DNA from: Lasiosphaeris hirsuta
Lineage: Eukaryota > Ascomycota > Sordariomycetes > Sordariales > Lasiosphaeriaceae
NCBI GenBank assembly: GCA_030549175.1
Contig: JAUKUA010000006.1
Coordinates: 1,116,001 to 1,180,000 of the forward strand
Length of the DNA stretch: 64,000 nucleotides
Direction of reading: 5' to 3'
Within the stretch, counting starts at the first letter, position 1, and every line of letters starts with the position of its first letter. This document shows positions 32,254 to 43,336 of the stretch, one piece after another. The notes under the pieces are model-generated. The model saw nothing but the letters and a program-made list of their open reading frames with translations. It searched no databases and had not been told where the DNA came from. A program made the translations under genes and the position numbers.

Positions 32254-35200
32254 CTTGGAGATCGGGAGGGCGGAGAAGGGGGGCAAGGGATGATGGTGAA
32301 AGATCAGTGACCGTTGGAGGAAGGCGTGCAATCAGTGAGGCTCTGGGATTGGGGGGTGAGGAGGCAAGAACGCCGCATATATAGGGGAACCGAGATCTTG
32401 TGCCAAGGCAAGAGTTACCAGGGGGTTCGAGGGGTGGTGAACAGAGGTGACGGTCTAGACCCGTCTTACAGGTAGACCCAAAGATGCTCATGTCCTGGTA
32501 TATATCTGGATTTCTGCAAGCCCTTCGGCGGCACGCGGCGTCCTGGCAGATCTTTGAAACAGAGCAGGGCAGGTGGGGCTGGTAGAAACGGCCACTGGAT
32601 AGATGACAGTAGGGCAGGATGCATCTGGCTTCCAGAATGAAAAGTTGATTGCCCAATCGTCACATGGGGGGGTACTTGGTATCAACGGTCATGGCTGCCA
32701 CGGCACTTCAGGGCCCTACCGCATCACACATCCCTGGTCCGAGTGTAACATGGGAAGTTCCGACTACCTAGACAAGCCAAGATCTATCTAGTTCCGGTAT
32801 GGTGTGTACGGAAGGGCTGCCAGAAGGGCTACCAGAAGGGCTACCAAAAGGGCTGCCCGTCCATGGCGATGACACACGGCCGTGCAACGGCCGTGCCGCA
32901 GGGGCGGTTCTGCGTACAAGCGAGGGGGGCCCGTGGCTGAGATCCAGGCCGCGTGGGCGTGTAAGTCGTTAAGTTACTGCGGTATCTCTCGCAGCGTCGT
33001 ATGTGACAACCTCTTCGGGGGAAGTTGATATTGTGGATTTCCTCACTGGGATTTCGTCAGCTTGACAAAGCAGCCAGCTCGCTGTCAAACAAGATAAAGG
33101 TCCACCGCTGGGGCGTGATCAAGGTGGGCCGAGATGGTTGAAGGACCGCTGGCTGCCATTGGCGGAACGGTAGTATCAGCAATCTGGATAAACATGGCTA
33201 ATGAGAAGTCGACCAGAGAAATCCCGCCTGACCATGGATGCCCTTGTAGACGAGCATGGAGATGAGTATCCCAGGAATCTATCTCATGCTGTAGGCAATT
33301 CTACCCCACAAACGTACGCAATATCAGCGAATATCGAGGGGAACTTTATATCAGGTTTTGACAGGCCCTTGGCCGGGCAGCGGTCGGTGGGGCTCCGGCG
33401 AGGCAGGCATCGTGGATCCTGGGGTGTTAGTGGGTAAGTGGGAGCGGGCGAGGGTGTGTGACGACAGCATACCACCACACACGGCCGCAACTCTCGAGAG
33501 AATCTAGACGGCATCTCGAGGGACTGTAGAGAGAGTAGATGACTTGCACGCCCACCACGTGAGACATGCACATGTGTGCGAGTGCGTAACCGAGGTGTCG
33601 CACTAGATGTAAGATGTGGCGAGCGTGGGGAATGGCAGGACACGGTCGGGAATCTGCAATTCTGGATTTTGAACTCTGCCTTCTCAATGGCAAGACGAGC
33701 ACCGTCGCCAATTACCCTCTGTCCCACCGCATGAGGCACCGTCGGCCTGCCGCCCCCGTCTGAACCACCCGCTGATAGCTAGCGTGGCCATGTTCAAACC
33801 AAAACCCGAAACAAGCATACAGGCAATGCGCACTGATGAAGAGCGACAATCGTGACACGGCATAATGATCGGACGCGGCAGAGGGCTGCTGGTCTGCCGG
33901 GAGAGGGCCCCGCTCAGCGCGAGCAATAATATAAGATGGCATATGCACAGTAGCGGGCAGGCAAAAAAAAAGAAAGAGAAAAAGAGTGAGCGAAAGCGTT
34001 GGCAAAGGCTTGGTTGTCAGTCGTGCCTGGTGTTTGGTGGTGATCTAGACTGGGGGGTCCTGGGGATCGGGGGTCGGGCCATCCACAGCCGTCCGTGTCA
34101 TCATCCATCAGACGGGACGATCCACCAACCCACCTACACTATGTCCACCTACCCATCTTACCTCCCAACTACCTACTTACCATGTACGACATTGATAGCA
34201 GCACAGTAAGATAGCGGCAAGATACAATACTAATATTGACATGGTGCCCACGACGAGTGAGATGGGGGTGGGCAGCTATGACATGCATTCACCGATGTAT
34301 GCCAAGGACCGATGCTGCCATGCTTCGGGGTTTGGATCCAGGAATGGCGACTTGTTTGATATCATGTATCACGCAAGAGCTCGGGGACCCTCGAAAGCAG
34401 CAGGTAGTATAGTAACCCCCGCGGTGAAAGATTGGCCAGAAAGGCCGACCGACACTACAGCGGGCTTATCGTGGCGAGAAAGAAAGTAATGGGCTGCTAA
34501 ATGGTCAGTCAGTCTGGAAATGATTTCTACCTGCCTTGCGCGCTATAGTCTCTCAATGAGAAAATTGTGCGTTCCCTCAAAATGTGGTTCGCGTTGACGT
34601 CGCAGCTGCCGTCGAGTTAAACTTCCTCCCCCGCATGGGGCTTGCACCAATTCTGAATCAGGCAAGTTCGCAGCCACGATCACCGAGAGGTACGCTCCTT
34701 CCAATTGGGCCGGCTTTTGCATCCCCCTCTCCCAGCTGGCAGCTTCCTGGCATTTCGCTGGGCCTCCCCTGCCTCTGCGAACTCCTCCTGAAACGCAATG
34801 GGACGTCGAATGGCCTACCAACAACTGCCCAGAAATCCAGCAATTACTGTGGCACGCCTTCAATCTGACCGTCAATCTGGGGCTCTGTCAGTCGTGTCGT
34901 CCATTGGGCGCCGCAAGATCGGCTTTTGTTCAACCTCAATCGGGACTCGGTCCCAGATGTGCTGCCATCGGCACTTGTCATCGACAACGGTCTGCGGCAA
35001 AGCCGTTACGATCTGAGTGAGCAACGAAGGGATGGAGGAAAAAAGGCACATCGATGAGGTATCTACTAAAATACATGAAACCACAATGGACGGTTTTGGA
35101 CTCGCCGCCGCAGACCCCTCGGGTGGTAAGCAGTCGGGACGGGTGACCACACTCTGCTGCAAATAGCGACCCGCTCCCAAGACGGCCGGCGAGCGACGGC

Positions 35201-36466
35201 GGCGGGACTGACGCGATGACGCGGCGACGCGGCGACAGATACAGCAACAGCAAGATCGAATTGCCAGCGCCTTACTCCTGGCGCGGCCAAGAACATCGAC
35301 GGGTGAACATTTGGCTTCACACACCCTTTCTGGAGCTTCCGTGCGCAAAAAGGCACCTCTTGCAGGAGGGGGGATCTGCTGTACAACGCACCTCCAAGCT
35401 TATTTTGACTGTCCCAGCTGCTCATTGGCCAGCTCTGCCGTGTCCCTATTTATTCGGTCAACATCAAGGCTTGGCGCCCTACCTTCCTACGCAGTATTTC
35501 ATATCGCCCGGACTTGCCCCAAATCCCAGCACGTGGAAACCGAGCACTCCTCCCGCGCGCGCCGCGAGGGCCACATAAAGCATCATTGTGGCGCAAGGTC
35601 CCTGATGGCGGTGAGCACCTGTTCACCTGTGGTCTGATCAAGTGTAGAAAGGGGTGGATCTCGGGCGTCGGGAATCCCGTTCTCAGTATACTCAGCGAGC
35701 ACTGTTGTATTGCATCACTAACAGGTTATTAACGAGAGCCTTGCAGCTAGGAATCTGCCCAGTTGATAGGTACGAGGCCGGACCACACTACTATGTACTT
35801 GGTTCGCCTCCGCCGCTCGGCTGTTTGTCATGTTACGTTGAAACCTCATCCCCCAGCAACTGCAACCACGACAAGCTCGGCCCCAGATCTTGGCACACTA
35901 AGCACCCACCTCAACCGTGGAAAAGATCACGGGGTGTCACTATCTACGTTCTGTGCAGCAAGTCCCGCCGCTATCTTAATCACTACCAAAAACTTCTTGA
36001 TGCCGGTCAGGTCACTGGAAATCCTCATTTGGATGATACATGGAAATGTCGGATGAAAGATGAAGAGTCTTATTTGATCAGTTTTTAGGCCACTTACCCC
36101 GACTTACGGCAAGGATTTACTTGCCATCCTACTCATATATTACAACATTAGGTAGCAGTCGGGACTTGCGAGGATGCTTCTGTGGCAATAGCGCAATGCG
36201 AAGTATGCCTTCTCCTTCTCGCCACCTGGGCTAAACGAGTTGATCACCCAGGCTCAGAAGAGGATCCGGAAGAAGAGTGAGGTTTCTGGCCTCTCATGGG
36301 GACCCATAGTGATGCCAAAGGTGGTAGGAAGCCACGTGATTACTAGCTAAAGAGGAAAGGAACAGACAGTGTCGCTCCCTCAACAGACAATTAATGTATG
36401 GTGGGTTTTCTGCTGTCCTGGCTGGAAGCCTCTCCGCCAGTCCAGCCTCTACAGGTGCCCGATTTA
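32254..36466. other. 4.2-kb gene-poor region
   Basis: No gene supported on either strand; frames lack ATG starts in good context, splice logic or domain content. It holds a 12-bp minisatellite (32811-32858) and simple CCATC/CTACC-rich stretches near 34100-34190. The left end is the promoter of the ferric reductase gene. Confidence 0.5.
32811..32858 (+). repeat. 12-bp tandem repeat, four units
   Basis: The unit GAAGGGCTACCA is repeated four times with one or two changes per copy (TGCC for TACC, AAA for GAA). It is about 560 bp upstream of the ferric reductase start. Confidence 0.85.
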
Positions 36467-38107
36467 TCATACGTACTTTTGTTGGGCTCCCAGGAAGAAG
36501 AGCGATAGGCCAAAGATTAACAGCTCACCCCACGACTGGAACATCGCAACGCTGTAGAGGTCGTTGCGGTACCCGCCGTTGATGTAGGGCCCAGACCCCT
36601 CGGCCAGCCTTGTGCTGGCGGCCACCGCTCGCACGAAAATCCCGATGACCAAGAGGAGCCAGATCATTGGGGGGGTTGTGGGGACATGCGGATGAGGCTG
36701 GCCCAGCCGCCTACGGTCAACGGGGTGAGTGTTCCCCCGAACTTCTAGCGCTGTACCAGGGGGCGGAACGGGGGCTGGACTGCGAGCCTCTGTCAATAGG
36801 CATTGTGTTGTCGTTGTGACTGCGGCAAGATCTTGCTCGAGCTTGGCGATCTTCTTTGCCGTCTCCGGGTCGGGAGTGGGAGTGGCTGTGGCTGTGGCAG
36901 GGGGGTTCGCCGGGGTTCCGGCTAGGATTTTCACCGAGGCCGAAAGCTCAGCGATCTTGTGTTCGAGCTTGGCTACTTCGGCCGACACTGTATCGCAAGC
37001 TTTTCTTGTCGTAGACTCGTAAGCTTCTTGCTTCTCATCCCGACCCTCGCGATCTGTATAAAAGGTGTGGACTTGGCGCTGGAGTGAGGCCTTCAGGTCC
37101 TCCAATGAGTCCTTCAGTATCACGAGGTCTACCCCGAAGGTATCAATTTTGCTCGAGTTCAACGACGACACCTCCTCACAGAGCTCGGTATGGTCAAGGA
37201 ATTTGTCCTCCAATTCGACGAGGCGGCCGTGGATGGCAACCAGAAGTCTCCGGTTGGCTTTGTTTTCATCCTGCTTGGTCTCCAGGAACTGCAAGGTGGG
37301 TTGGAGGAAAGCCCTGCTCATGCCCGACACATCAGATCCTGTGCGGCTGTAAGTTGTCTCGCTGTTGGCACGCTGTGGCGGCTCGGTGAGTCTCGAAGCC
37401 AAGTGGCGCATGGCTGCCTTTTGCTCCTCCGGCAATGTCCCGTGGTGTTGTTCAATGTAGGCAACCTGGTCCGCGACGGAGCCGGTAGGAGGCGGGCCGG
37501 TTATCTCCTCAGTCATGATGAAGGGGTGATCGGTGGTGTTGCCAGTAACCGGCGGTGCAACTGGCTCCTGGCTGACTGGCTCGACGCTCGGGGACCGCTC
37601 CTCCTGGCGCTGTTCGATCTCGGGTGCACCCTCAATGCCCGCAGTAGCGTGCCTGCGAAAATCCTCGGAGCTGTAGGGGTTTAGTCTGGGGGTGGGCGGT
37701 GTGTCTAAATTATGTCCGAGGTCGATGTCTACCATGCCACCCTCGTAGCCGTCGTCAGAGTTGCTGACGGCCAAGGAAGAGATGGGCGGAGCCGATGGGT
37801 TGTCCGATGCTTGCTCAGCGGGATTGGTGCCGCTGGGCTGTTGGTTGAAGACATCTTCGGGGTTAGTCCCCGCAGGAATCCCTTGCTCGATGACGAACAT
37901 TGCCTCGACGGGTGTCTCAGTATAGGGACTTTCGGGGATAGCCACGGAGAGGGTGGAAGCGGGCTTCTCGGAGCCGGGTGCCTTCTTGGAATCGGTACCG
38001 GCAGGCAGGCTGGCACTCGACCGGAATCGACCTGCCGAGCTGAAGTCACTGACACCAGTGCCGCTACGGACGCCTTCATTGTTGCCGGCTTCCTTGGCAG
38101 CAGCCAT
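36467..38107 (-). CDS. Coiled-coil protein with two C-terminal membrane helices
   Basis: A single-exon frame of 546 residues from ATG 38107. I do not recognise a named domain. The first 300 residues are acidic, Pro/Ser/Thr-rich and probably disordered (GGMVDIDLGHNLDTPPTPRL, MTEEITGPPPTGSVADQVAY). Residues about 300-430 form heptad-like coiled coils (VELEDKFLDHTELCEEVSSL, KLEHKIAELSASVKIL, KKIAKLEQDLAAV). Two hydrophobic helices end the protein: PPMIWLLLVIGIFVRAVAA and SWGELLIFGLSLFFLGA, the latter three to six residues from the C-terminus, with a short loop NGGYRNDLYSV between. This suggests a tail-anchored or hairpin membrane protein facing the cytosol. The frame continues upstream without an ATG to a TAG directly after a TCTG, so a further 5' exon is possible. 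Confidence 0.65.
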   Translation of the reverse strand: MAAAKEAGNNEGVRSGTGVSDFSSAGRFRSSASLPAGTDSKKAPGSEKPASTLSVAIPESPYTETPVEAMFVIEQGIPAGTNPEDVFNQQPSGTNPAEQASDNPSAPPISSLAVSNSDDGYEGGMVDIDLGHNLDTPPTPRLNPYSSEDFRRHATAGIEGAPEIEQRQEERSPSVEPVSQEPVAPPVTGNTTDHPFIMTEEITGPPPTGSVADQVAYIEQHHGTLPEEQKAAMRHLASRLTEPPQRANSETTYSRTGSDVSGMSRAFLQPTLQFLETKQDENKANRRLLVAIHGRLVELEDKFLDHTELCEEVSSLNSSKIDTFGVDLVILKDSLEDLKASLQRQVHTFYTDREGRDEKQEAYESTTRKACDTVSAEVAKLEHKIAELSASVKILAGTPANPPATATATPTPDPETAKKIAKLEQDLAAVTTTTQCLLTEARSPAPVPPPGTALEVRGNTHPVDRRRLGQPHPHVPTTPPMIWLLLVIGIFVRAVAASTRLAEGSGPYINGGYRNDLYSVAMFQSWGELLIFGLSLFFLGAQQKYV

Positions 38108-39225
38108 ATCCTTGAGCTTGTCCCAGGGCGATTTCTGGCTGAGCGAAGAGCTCAGGTTGGTCTCAGGCTTGTTACCACTTATGTTGGGGTGCTACAGAGT
38201 TAGCAATGATAATCGTTCTCTTGTTCGTGCCTAATATGCATGGAGATTGTTAATGATATCAGGCGGCGCTCTTTCAAACTGATTTTCAATAGTATAGCTG
38301 TACCATCCTAATATCTATTCAAGAGAGCCAGGGGTGTGGTTAATATACTATCCAGACTTGAAGCTACCGCCATAACAAACTCTTTGTCATCACTTCGACC
38401 CTCGACCCTTCACCATGAGCGAATACCTTGTTTGGGTGCCCTACTTACGACCAACCATTGTTGAAGGCGACCCATGGCTAATGGAGCAGAGGACTTGGCC
38501 ATCACTCGATAGGCGGCATTTCGGTGCGCGTTGGGTTGTTGGTCCCAACAATGGCATTGTTTTCGGGATCACAGCAGCTCCAATAAAGGAATGGGATAGA
38601 AAGCCCCTCGACATTCATCCAACAAAGCTGGGGCCCAAAGTGAAAGGGGTCTTGAACTCCCGAGTCGGCTCGGCTCCTCTCTCCGACGAATATCCTTTGG
38701 TGTGTAGTTCGAGCGAAAGTAAGGAAATTGTTATAGGCTTGGACAAGCATGGCCCCGGATTTCCTGCCCGATGTTTGGAAAGCGGAAGATCGACGGACTC
38801 ACAAAGACTGCAAGCCAAGTAATTAAGTGTTATTTTGAGTGACAGAGTCCGTGATCTACACGACTTGCAAGCTACCTATCTGTTGTCTCATCTCTGAGGG
38901 GTTCTCCATACACCCGTTGGTATGTGTGGTCCCTCTCTAGGGCTCTATGAATCTCAAGTTGACGCCGGGTCCACTTTGGGTATCTAGGTACATGGGGCAG
39001 AGTTCCTCTCTGGAACCACCCATCCGATATGCAAATGAGGTTGTTTCCGACAACCCAAAAAAATCCGAAAAGAAAAGTTACCCAGGGCACGCCGTGCTTT
39101 GGGGGTGTGATATAAGATATAAAGAAAATGAAGTAATATGCTGGAGGTGGTAGATGGAACAAAGGAGCTTTCAACCCCTCAAGTTCATGCTGTGGTGGTC
39201 GAAATCTATGCTAGCGGTTGCATAT
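38108..39225. other. Spacer with two uncertain reading frames
   Basis: Between two leftward genes. Besides the plus-strand frame listed separately, a minus-strand frame at 38872-39174 reads VPWVTFLFGFFWVVGNNLIC and QRGTLPHVPRYPKWTRRQLE and on to a stop. It has protein-like composition but no ATG, so it could be an exon or a gene remnant. I could not connect it to either neighbour. Confidence 0.3.
38415..38822 (+). CDS. Possible small hypothetical protein
   Basis: A 135-codon frame beginning MSEYLVWVPYLRPTIVEG. The ATG has a good fungal context (TTCACCATGAGC) and follows a pyrimidine-rich leader (CACTTCGACCCTCGACCC). No domain is recognised and no neighbour supports a role. It may be real, or chance. 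Confidence 0.25.
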   Translation: MSEYLVWVPYLRPTIVEGDPWLMEQRTWPSLDRRHFGARWVVGPNNGIVFGITAAPIKEWDRKPLDIHPTKLGPKVKGVLNSRVGSAPLSDEYPLVCSSSESKEIVIGLDKHGPGFPARCLESGRSTDSQRLQAK

Positions 39226-40540
39226 TCAGCCCCAAAGCGAGTCTGCTTTTACAAGGTGACTTGCGTTCGGGCTTGTCATCTGCCACTGCCTCTTTCTTCT
39301 GTCTCCAGGAGAGGCCAGCGAAGATGCCGGGCTAGAATCAGTAGCCGAGTACGGTACTGATGAAGCAGGTGACGCTTCGTAGGCGGCCCGTGGAAAACTG
39401 GGCTTATTGTAGGGTGGCGACTTCAATGGAGGGACTACTGGCAAGCCAGCTCGCCGTTGAGAGGCCGGGTGCTGAGGTAGGGGGACAAAGACCGAAGTGA
39501 TTGGGCGAGGATGTCCAATAGATCCCTTCAGGTGCTTTTGGCTTTGAGCTGGAGCGCGCCGCCGGAAGGGCAGGCCGCTTATCTCGCTAACATTGGAGAA
39601 AGGGGATGTCTCTTGCCAGGAGTACCCAAAGGCTCTCCCGGCTGGAACGACCGATAGGATGATGAAAGCGAGCAGTACGAATGTATCGTCAAGAGACAAA
39701 ATGACAGCCTGGGAGCCCGTGATACGTTTTCCAAGGCTATCTGAGAACGATGCTACTCTAATGATCGCTCGTAACAAAAGGAGCCCAGTAGCTACTTGGA
39801 TGCCTGTCTGCTGCATTAGCAACCGTTTCCTGCGCGGTAGTTTTGGCGGTGTTCTTGCAGATGAAATAGACTCTAAACCGGGACGACAGGAAAACGGAGG
39901 AGAATTTGAGATCCAGGACATAATGGCGTCGAGCCAGCTTGAGCTTGAAGTACCAGAATACGGCAAGAAAGGCGATAAGGCTCGCAGCCTGCATGACGAG
40001 GCCAGCAAGGAGAATCCCCATCCCTTGGGTTACCTGATCGAGTATCAACATCTAAACCTTGCGATGTGAAATATGATGGCTTACCTCGTCCGGAGTGCTT
40101 CCGTTTGCTGTGAAGGCTACCCCAACCGACTGGAAAGCCAAGGTAAATATGTCGAAGACAAGAAATAGGATGCTGCAGTAGATGGGGCGGGAAACGAGAC
40201 GAAATTCCTGGCCGTAGATGACCATGACCCGAGGCAAGACCAAGTAGATGGCGGCGCCGACCAATGTCGAGCCCCAAAGGGTTCCGATCATGTACAGGGA
40301 GAAGTAGGCCTGGCTGCCAGGGTCGACCCGCAAAAGAATATTGCCCACATGGCCGGCCACCTCGACAAGTAGTCCGGCCACTACCAGTGATGAATAGAAG
40401 GGGGTGTTGTATCGGATGCCCGTGTACAGGTTGATGGGGATAAGGGCGGTGAAGGCAGCCAGCATAAACGCACTGCCTACCGATGTCAACTGGTATGGCA
40501 AGAAGCAGGTGTCGCCGTGGCAATCTCGAGAGGTCAACAT
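39226..40540 (-). CDS. RTA1-family seven-transmembrane protein
   Basis: Three exons (complement 40085-40540, 39879-40033, 39226-39829) with introns of 51 and 49 nt give 404 residues. The family pattern is visible: TSVGSAFMLAAFTALI in helix 1, LVVEVAGHVGNILLR-like helix 2-3 (GLLVEVAGHVGNILLRVDPG), GAAIYLVLPRVMVIYG, FLVFDIFTLAFQSVGVAF, GILLAGLVMQAASLIAFLAV, LLLRAIIRVASFSD and DDTFVLLAFIILSVVPAGRA. Members include yeast Rta1, Rsb1 and Pug1, tied to lipid or sphingoid-base export and drug tolerance. The second intron uses a weak donor (CG|GTTTAG) but is required to reach the last two helices in frame. The cytosolic tail is long (about 100 residues) and rich in Pro, Ser and Arg. Confidence 0.82.
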
Positions 40541-42050
40541 CTTGGTATATGAGCTGTGTTCCTCAAACCCGATGACAGGAGTGAGAGGGAGTTCTCATTA
40601 AGCGAAAATTGGCTGAGCGTGAGGTGGGGAACGAGGCATCACAAGTTGGACAGAGCTCGGGGACTAGATGATAGATGTATTCATCGTTCCCAGCGCAATC
40701 TTCCCGCACCGAACTCTTGAATTGCTTAATTCTCGATACCGACAGCCCGGCGTTGCCGCGACAGTGACAGCGCTAAAGGGTAGGCTGCTGTTCAAGGACA
40801 GAGACCCGTTGGCCCGCAGCTCAAGGCCGCCGACCTCATCCTGCAGCCAGCTCGGCAGGTGAAGTTTCAAGTTCAGTCTAACCATGATTTCGACATACAC
40901 AGCTCTAGTGTAGTACTACTAGAGTCGGTCGCGGGGAACAGAGGATGCCCCTGAGGGGGATCACCTTGGGGGCGCGGGAGGGGAGGCCAAGGAAACATTG
41001 GCGCACTCTGAGCGGGTGGAGTGTAGTGTACCTTGGTTGCCGTCAGGATTCCGAGGGCATGGTATCCCGTAAAGCCGCTGGAAACAAAGTTTCAAGTCGC
41101 GCCGGGAAGGCAGTGGACCAATTGTAGGCATTGGTGGCGCTTTTTGGCCGTGTTGCAGGGCCCGCTGTTTCTCTGCGGCCGTTGGCTACCAAACAGGTCG
41201 GTGGCCAATGAGAGCGCTTCCGGCTGGAAATGTTTCTAGCCGACGAGGTGCCCGGCGTCACGCTTCGACGAGCGTCTGATGACTTATGAAAGTCGAATCC
41301 TCCCAGGTCTTCCACCAGACAGACGCCGTAGACAATCGGCAGCCGAAAATAGACGGACGGCAATCTCGTAGACGGGCGCATGTTCCCGCCAGGAGGATGA
41401 TGGGAGAATCTAAATATGGCCTCCTCGGTTGGCCCCATTGGAACTCGCGGCTAGAGTCATCAAGACTCCAAGGTGCAGGCGAGACGCTGAAACAAAACGC
41501 TGCGGGGGCGGTCTGAGGATGCGGCCATCACAAAGGGCCCGTTGCTGAGGCCGCCCTGCACAAGGTTGGTCTGGAAGGCATTGCAAAAAGGAGCGATGTT
41601 ACGAAATTGCCAAATCAATGGTGGGGGGATGAGATTTCAGCCGCTCGAGTCTGGCAGATCGGAAGCTGTTTGCAGATGTCAGGACTGAGGGGATTCTGGG
41701 GCGGTGCCCGGTACTAGCTTCTCGGGTTTGGGGCTCGCTAAGACCAGCGCGCTGACGCTCGAAGGCAGGGGATAGCCCGTTGTTGATTCGCGTCCCGGTG
41801 GCCGACCAGTGGGCGACGCGATGCATGACGTCAACGACCAGCAAGTCTCCAGAGTTCGGATGATGGAAGTTGCAGTTCCAGCACCAATTGCAATAGACAT
41901 CGTGATCGACAAAAAAAACGAAAAACATTTGCATTGGGGTAATAAGGAAACTGACAATTAAAAACTGCTGGTTAGTATCGGACTCGCGAGAGCAATCTTT
42001 GCTGGGCGGTTGTCTTTGCACTCGTCTTGGCAGGAACCGATTTCCGCCAG
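40541..42050. other. Divergent promoter between the RTA1-type and lipase genes
   Basis: No gene supported in 1.5 kb. Open frames are short and without domains. Confidence 0.55.
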
Positions 42051-43336
42051 ATGACCATCTCGGTGGCCTACCAGGCCAGATACACTGCACGCGTGTTGAC
42101 CCATGCAGGGCCGAAACAATTCGGCCCTCTCCCTGCGCAAAGACGTCGATTCGGCATCTCCACTTCTCAATACCGCACCAGAGGCCCGAAAGAGCTCAAA
42201 GACAGCGACGCTCGAATCAGGGCGCTTGGCCCCGAGATCACAGATGCATATGCGCTTGTAAAAGACCGCTACAGTGTGTCATGTTACCGACCACCAAGCA
42301 ACCTGGAAGTTGACTAACTGGATTTCCATAGATGCTCCCAAATACCCAATAGTGCTGGCCCATGGCCTCCTGGGCTTTGTCGAACTGAAGCTCGCTGGCT
42401 CATACCTGCCCAGCATCCATTACTGGTGCGTAATTGCAAAGGCTTCCCATCGGCCATCCGGGAGGGGTAGAGAATCCTGGAGGTACACAGGCGTACGTCG
42501 GACTACGCCCGTTGCCAGCGACCGCTATGAGTACTGACATCACTGAGCAGGCATGGCATCAAAGAAGCACTCAGCGCGCATAAGATAGAGGTCATCACAG
42601 CTTCTGTGCCACCCAGTTCGTCGATTGAGGAGCGGGCCGCCAAGTTGGCCAAAGACATTGAGGCCCAGGCGCAAGGGAGAAGTGTAAACATTATCGCCCA
42701 CAGCATGGGCGGCCTTGATGCGCGCTACATGGTCTCGCAGCTCCGGCCCAAAGGCGTCGATGTCAAGTCTCTAGTAACTGTTGCCACACCCCACCACGGC
42801 AGCTCGTTTGCAGACTTTCTGCTCGACGAAATTGGGTCGCATAATTTGCCTCGACTGTATGACATTTGGAAGCGCGCCACAGGCTTCGAAACGGGTGCGT
42901 TCTCGCAGTTGACGAGAAGGTACATGGTTGATGAATTCAACCCCAAAACGCCAGATGATCCAAACGTGCGGTATTTCTCATACGGCGCCATGGTAGTCAG
43001 CAGACCGCCGCTTCTCAGCCCCTTTCGACAGTCTCACAGGCTGCTAACCCGTCTTGAAGGACCTAATGACGGTCTTGTCAGTATTGAGAGTAGCAAATGG
43101 GGGACGTATAAAGGAACACTCCTGGGTGTCAACCACCTAGACCTGATCAACTGGAGCAACAGATTCCGCTATGCCATCAGGAAGGCGATGGGAAAACCGC
43201 AGTCGTGAGTGGCAATCCGAATGTGTTTGTTTGCCCACCATGTCCATATTTGGCTAACATGAACTTTCTTTTCAGCTTCAATGCGATTGCTTTCTACCTC
43301 GACATTGCAGACATGCTTGCTGAAGAGGGTCTTTGA
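42051..43336 (+). CDS. TGL2: Mitochondrial triacylglycerol lipase, Tgl2-like
   Basis: Four exons (42051-42273, 42332-42425, 42551-43204, 43276-43336) with introns of 58, 125 and 71 nt give 343 residues. The N-terminus is rich in Arg, Ser and Gln without acidic residues (ARYTARVLTHAG, AQRRRFGISTSQYRTR), as in a mitochondrial presequence. The alpha/beta-hydrolase fold shows the oxyanion block PIVLAHGLLGF, the nucleophile elbow NIIAHSMGGLDARYM with S157, the acid in EGPNDGLVS and the His in GVNHLDLINW. The elbow has Ala in place of the first Gly of GxSxG, as is common in this family. It should hydrolyse acylglycerols. A TTG-initiated upstream extension exists; ATG 42051 is preferred. Confidence 0.9.
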
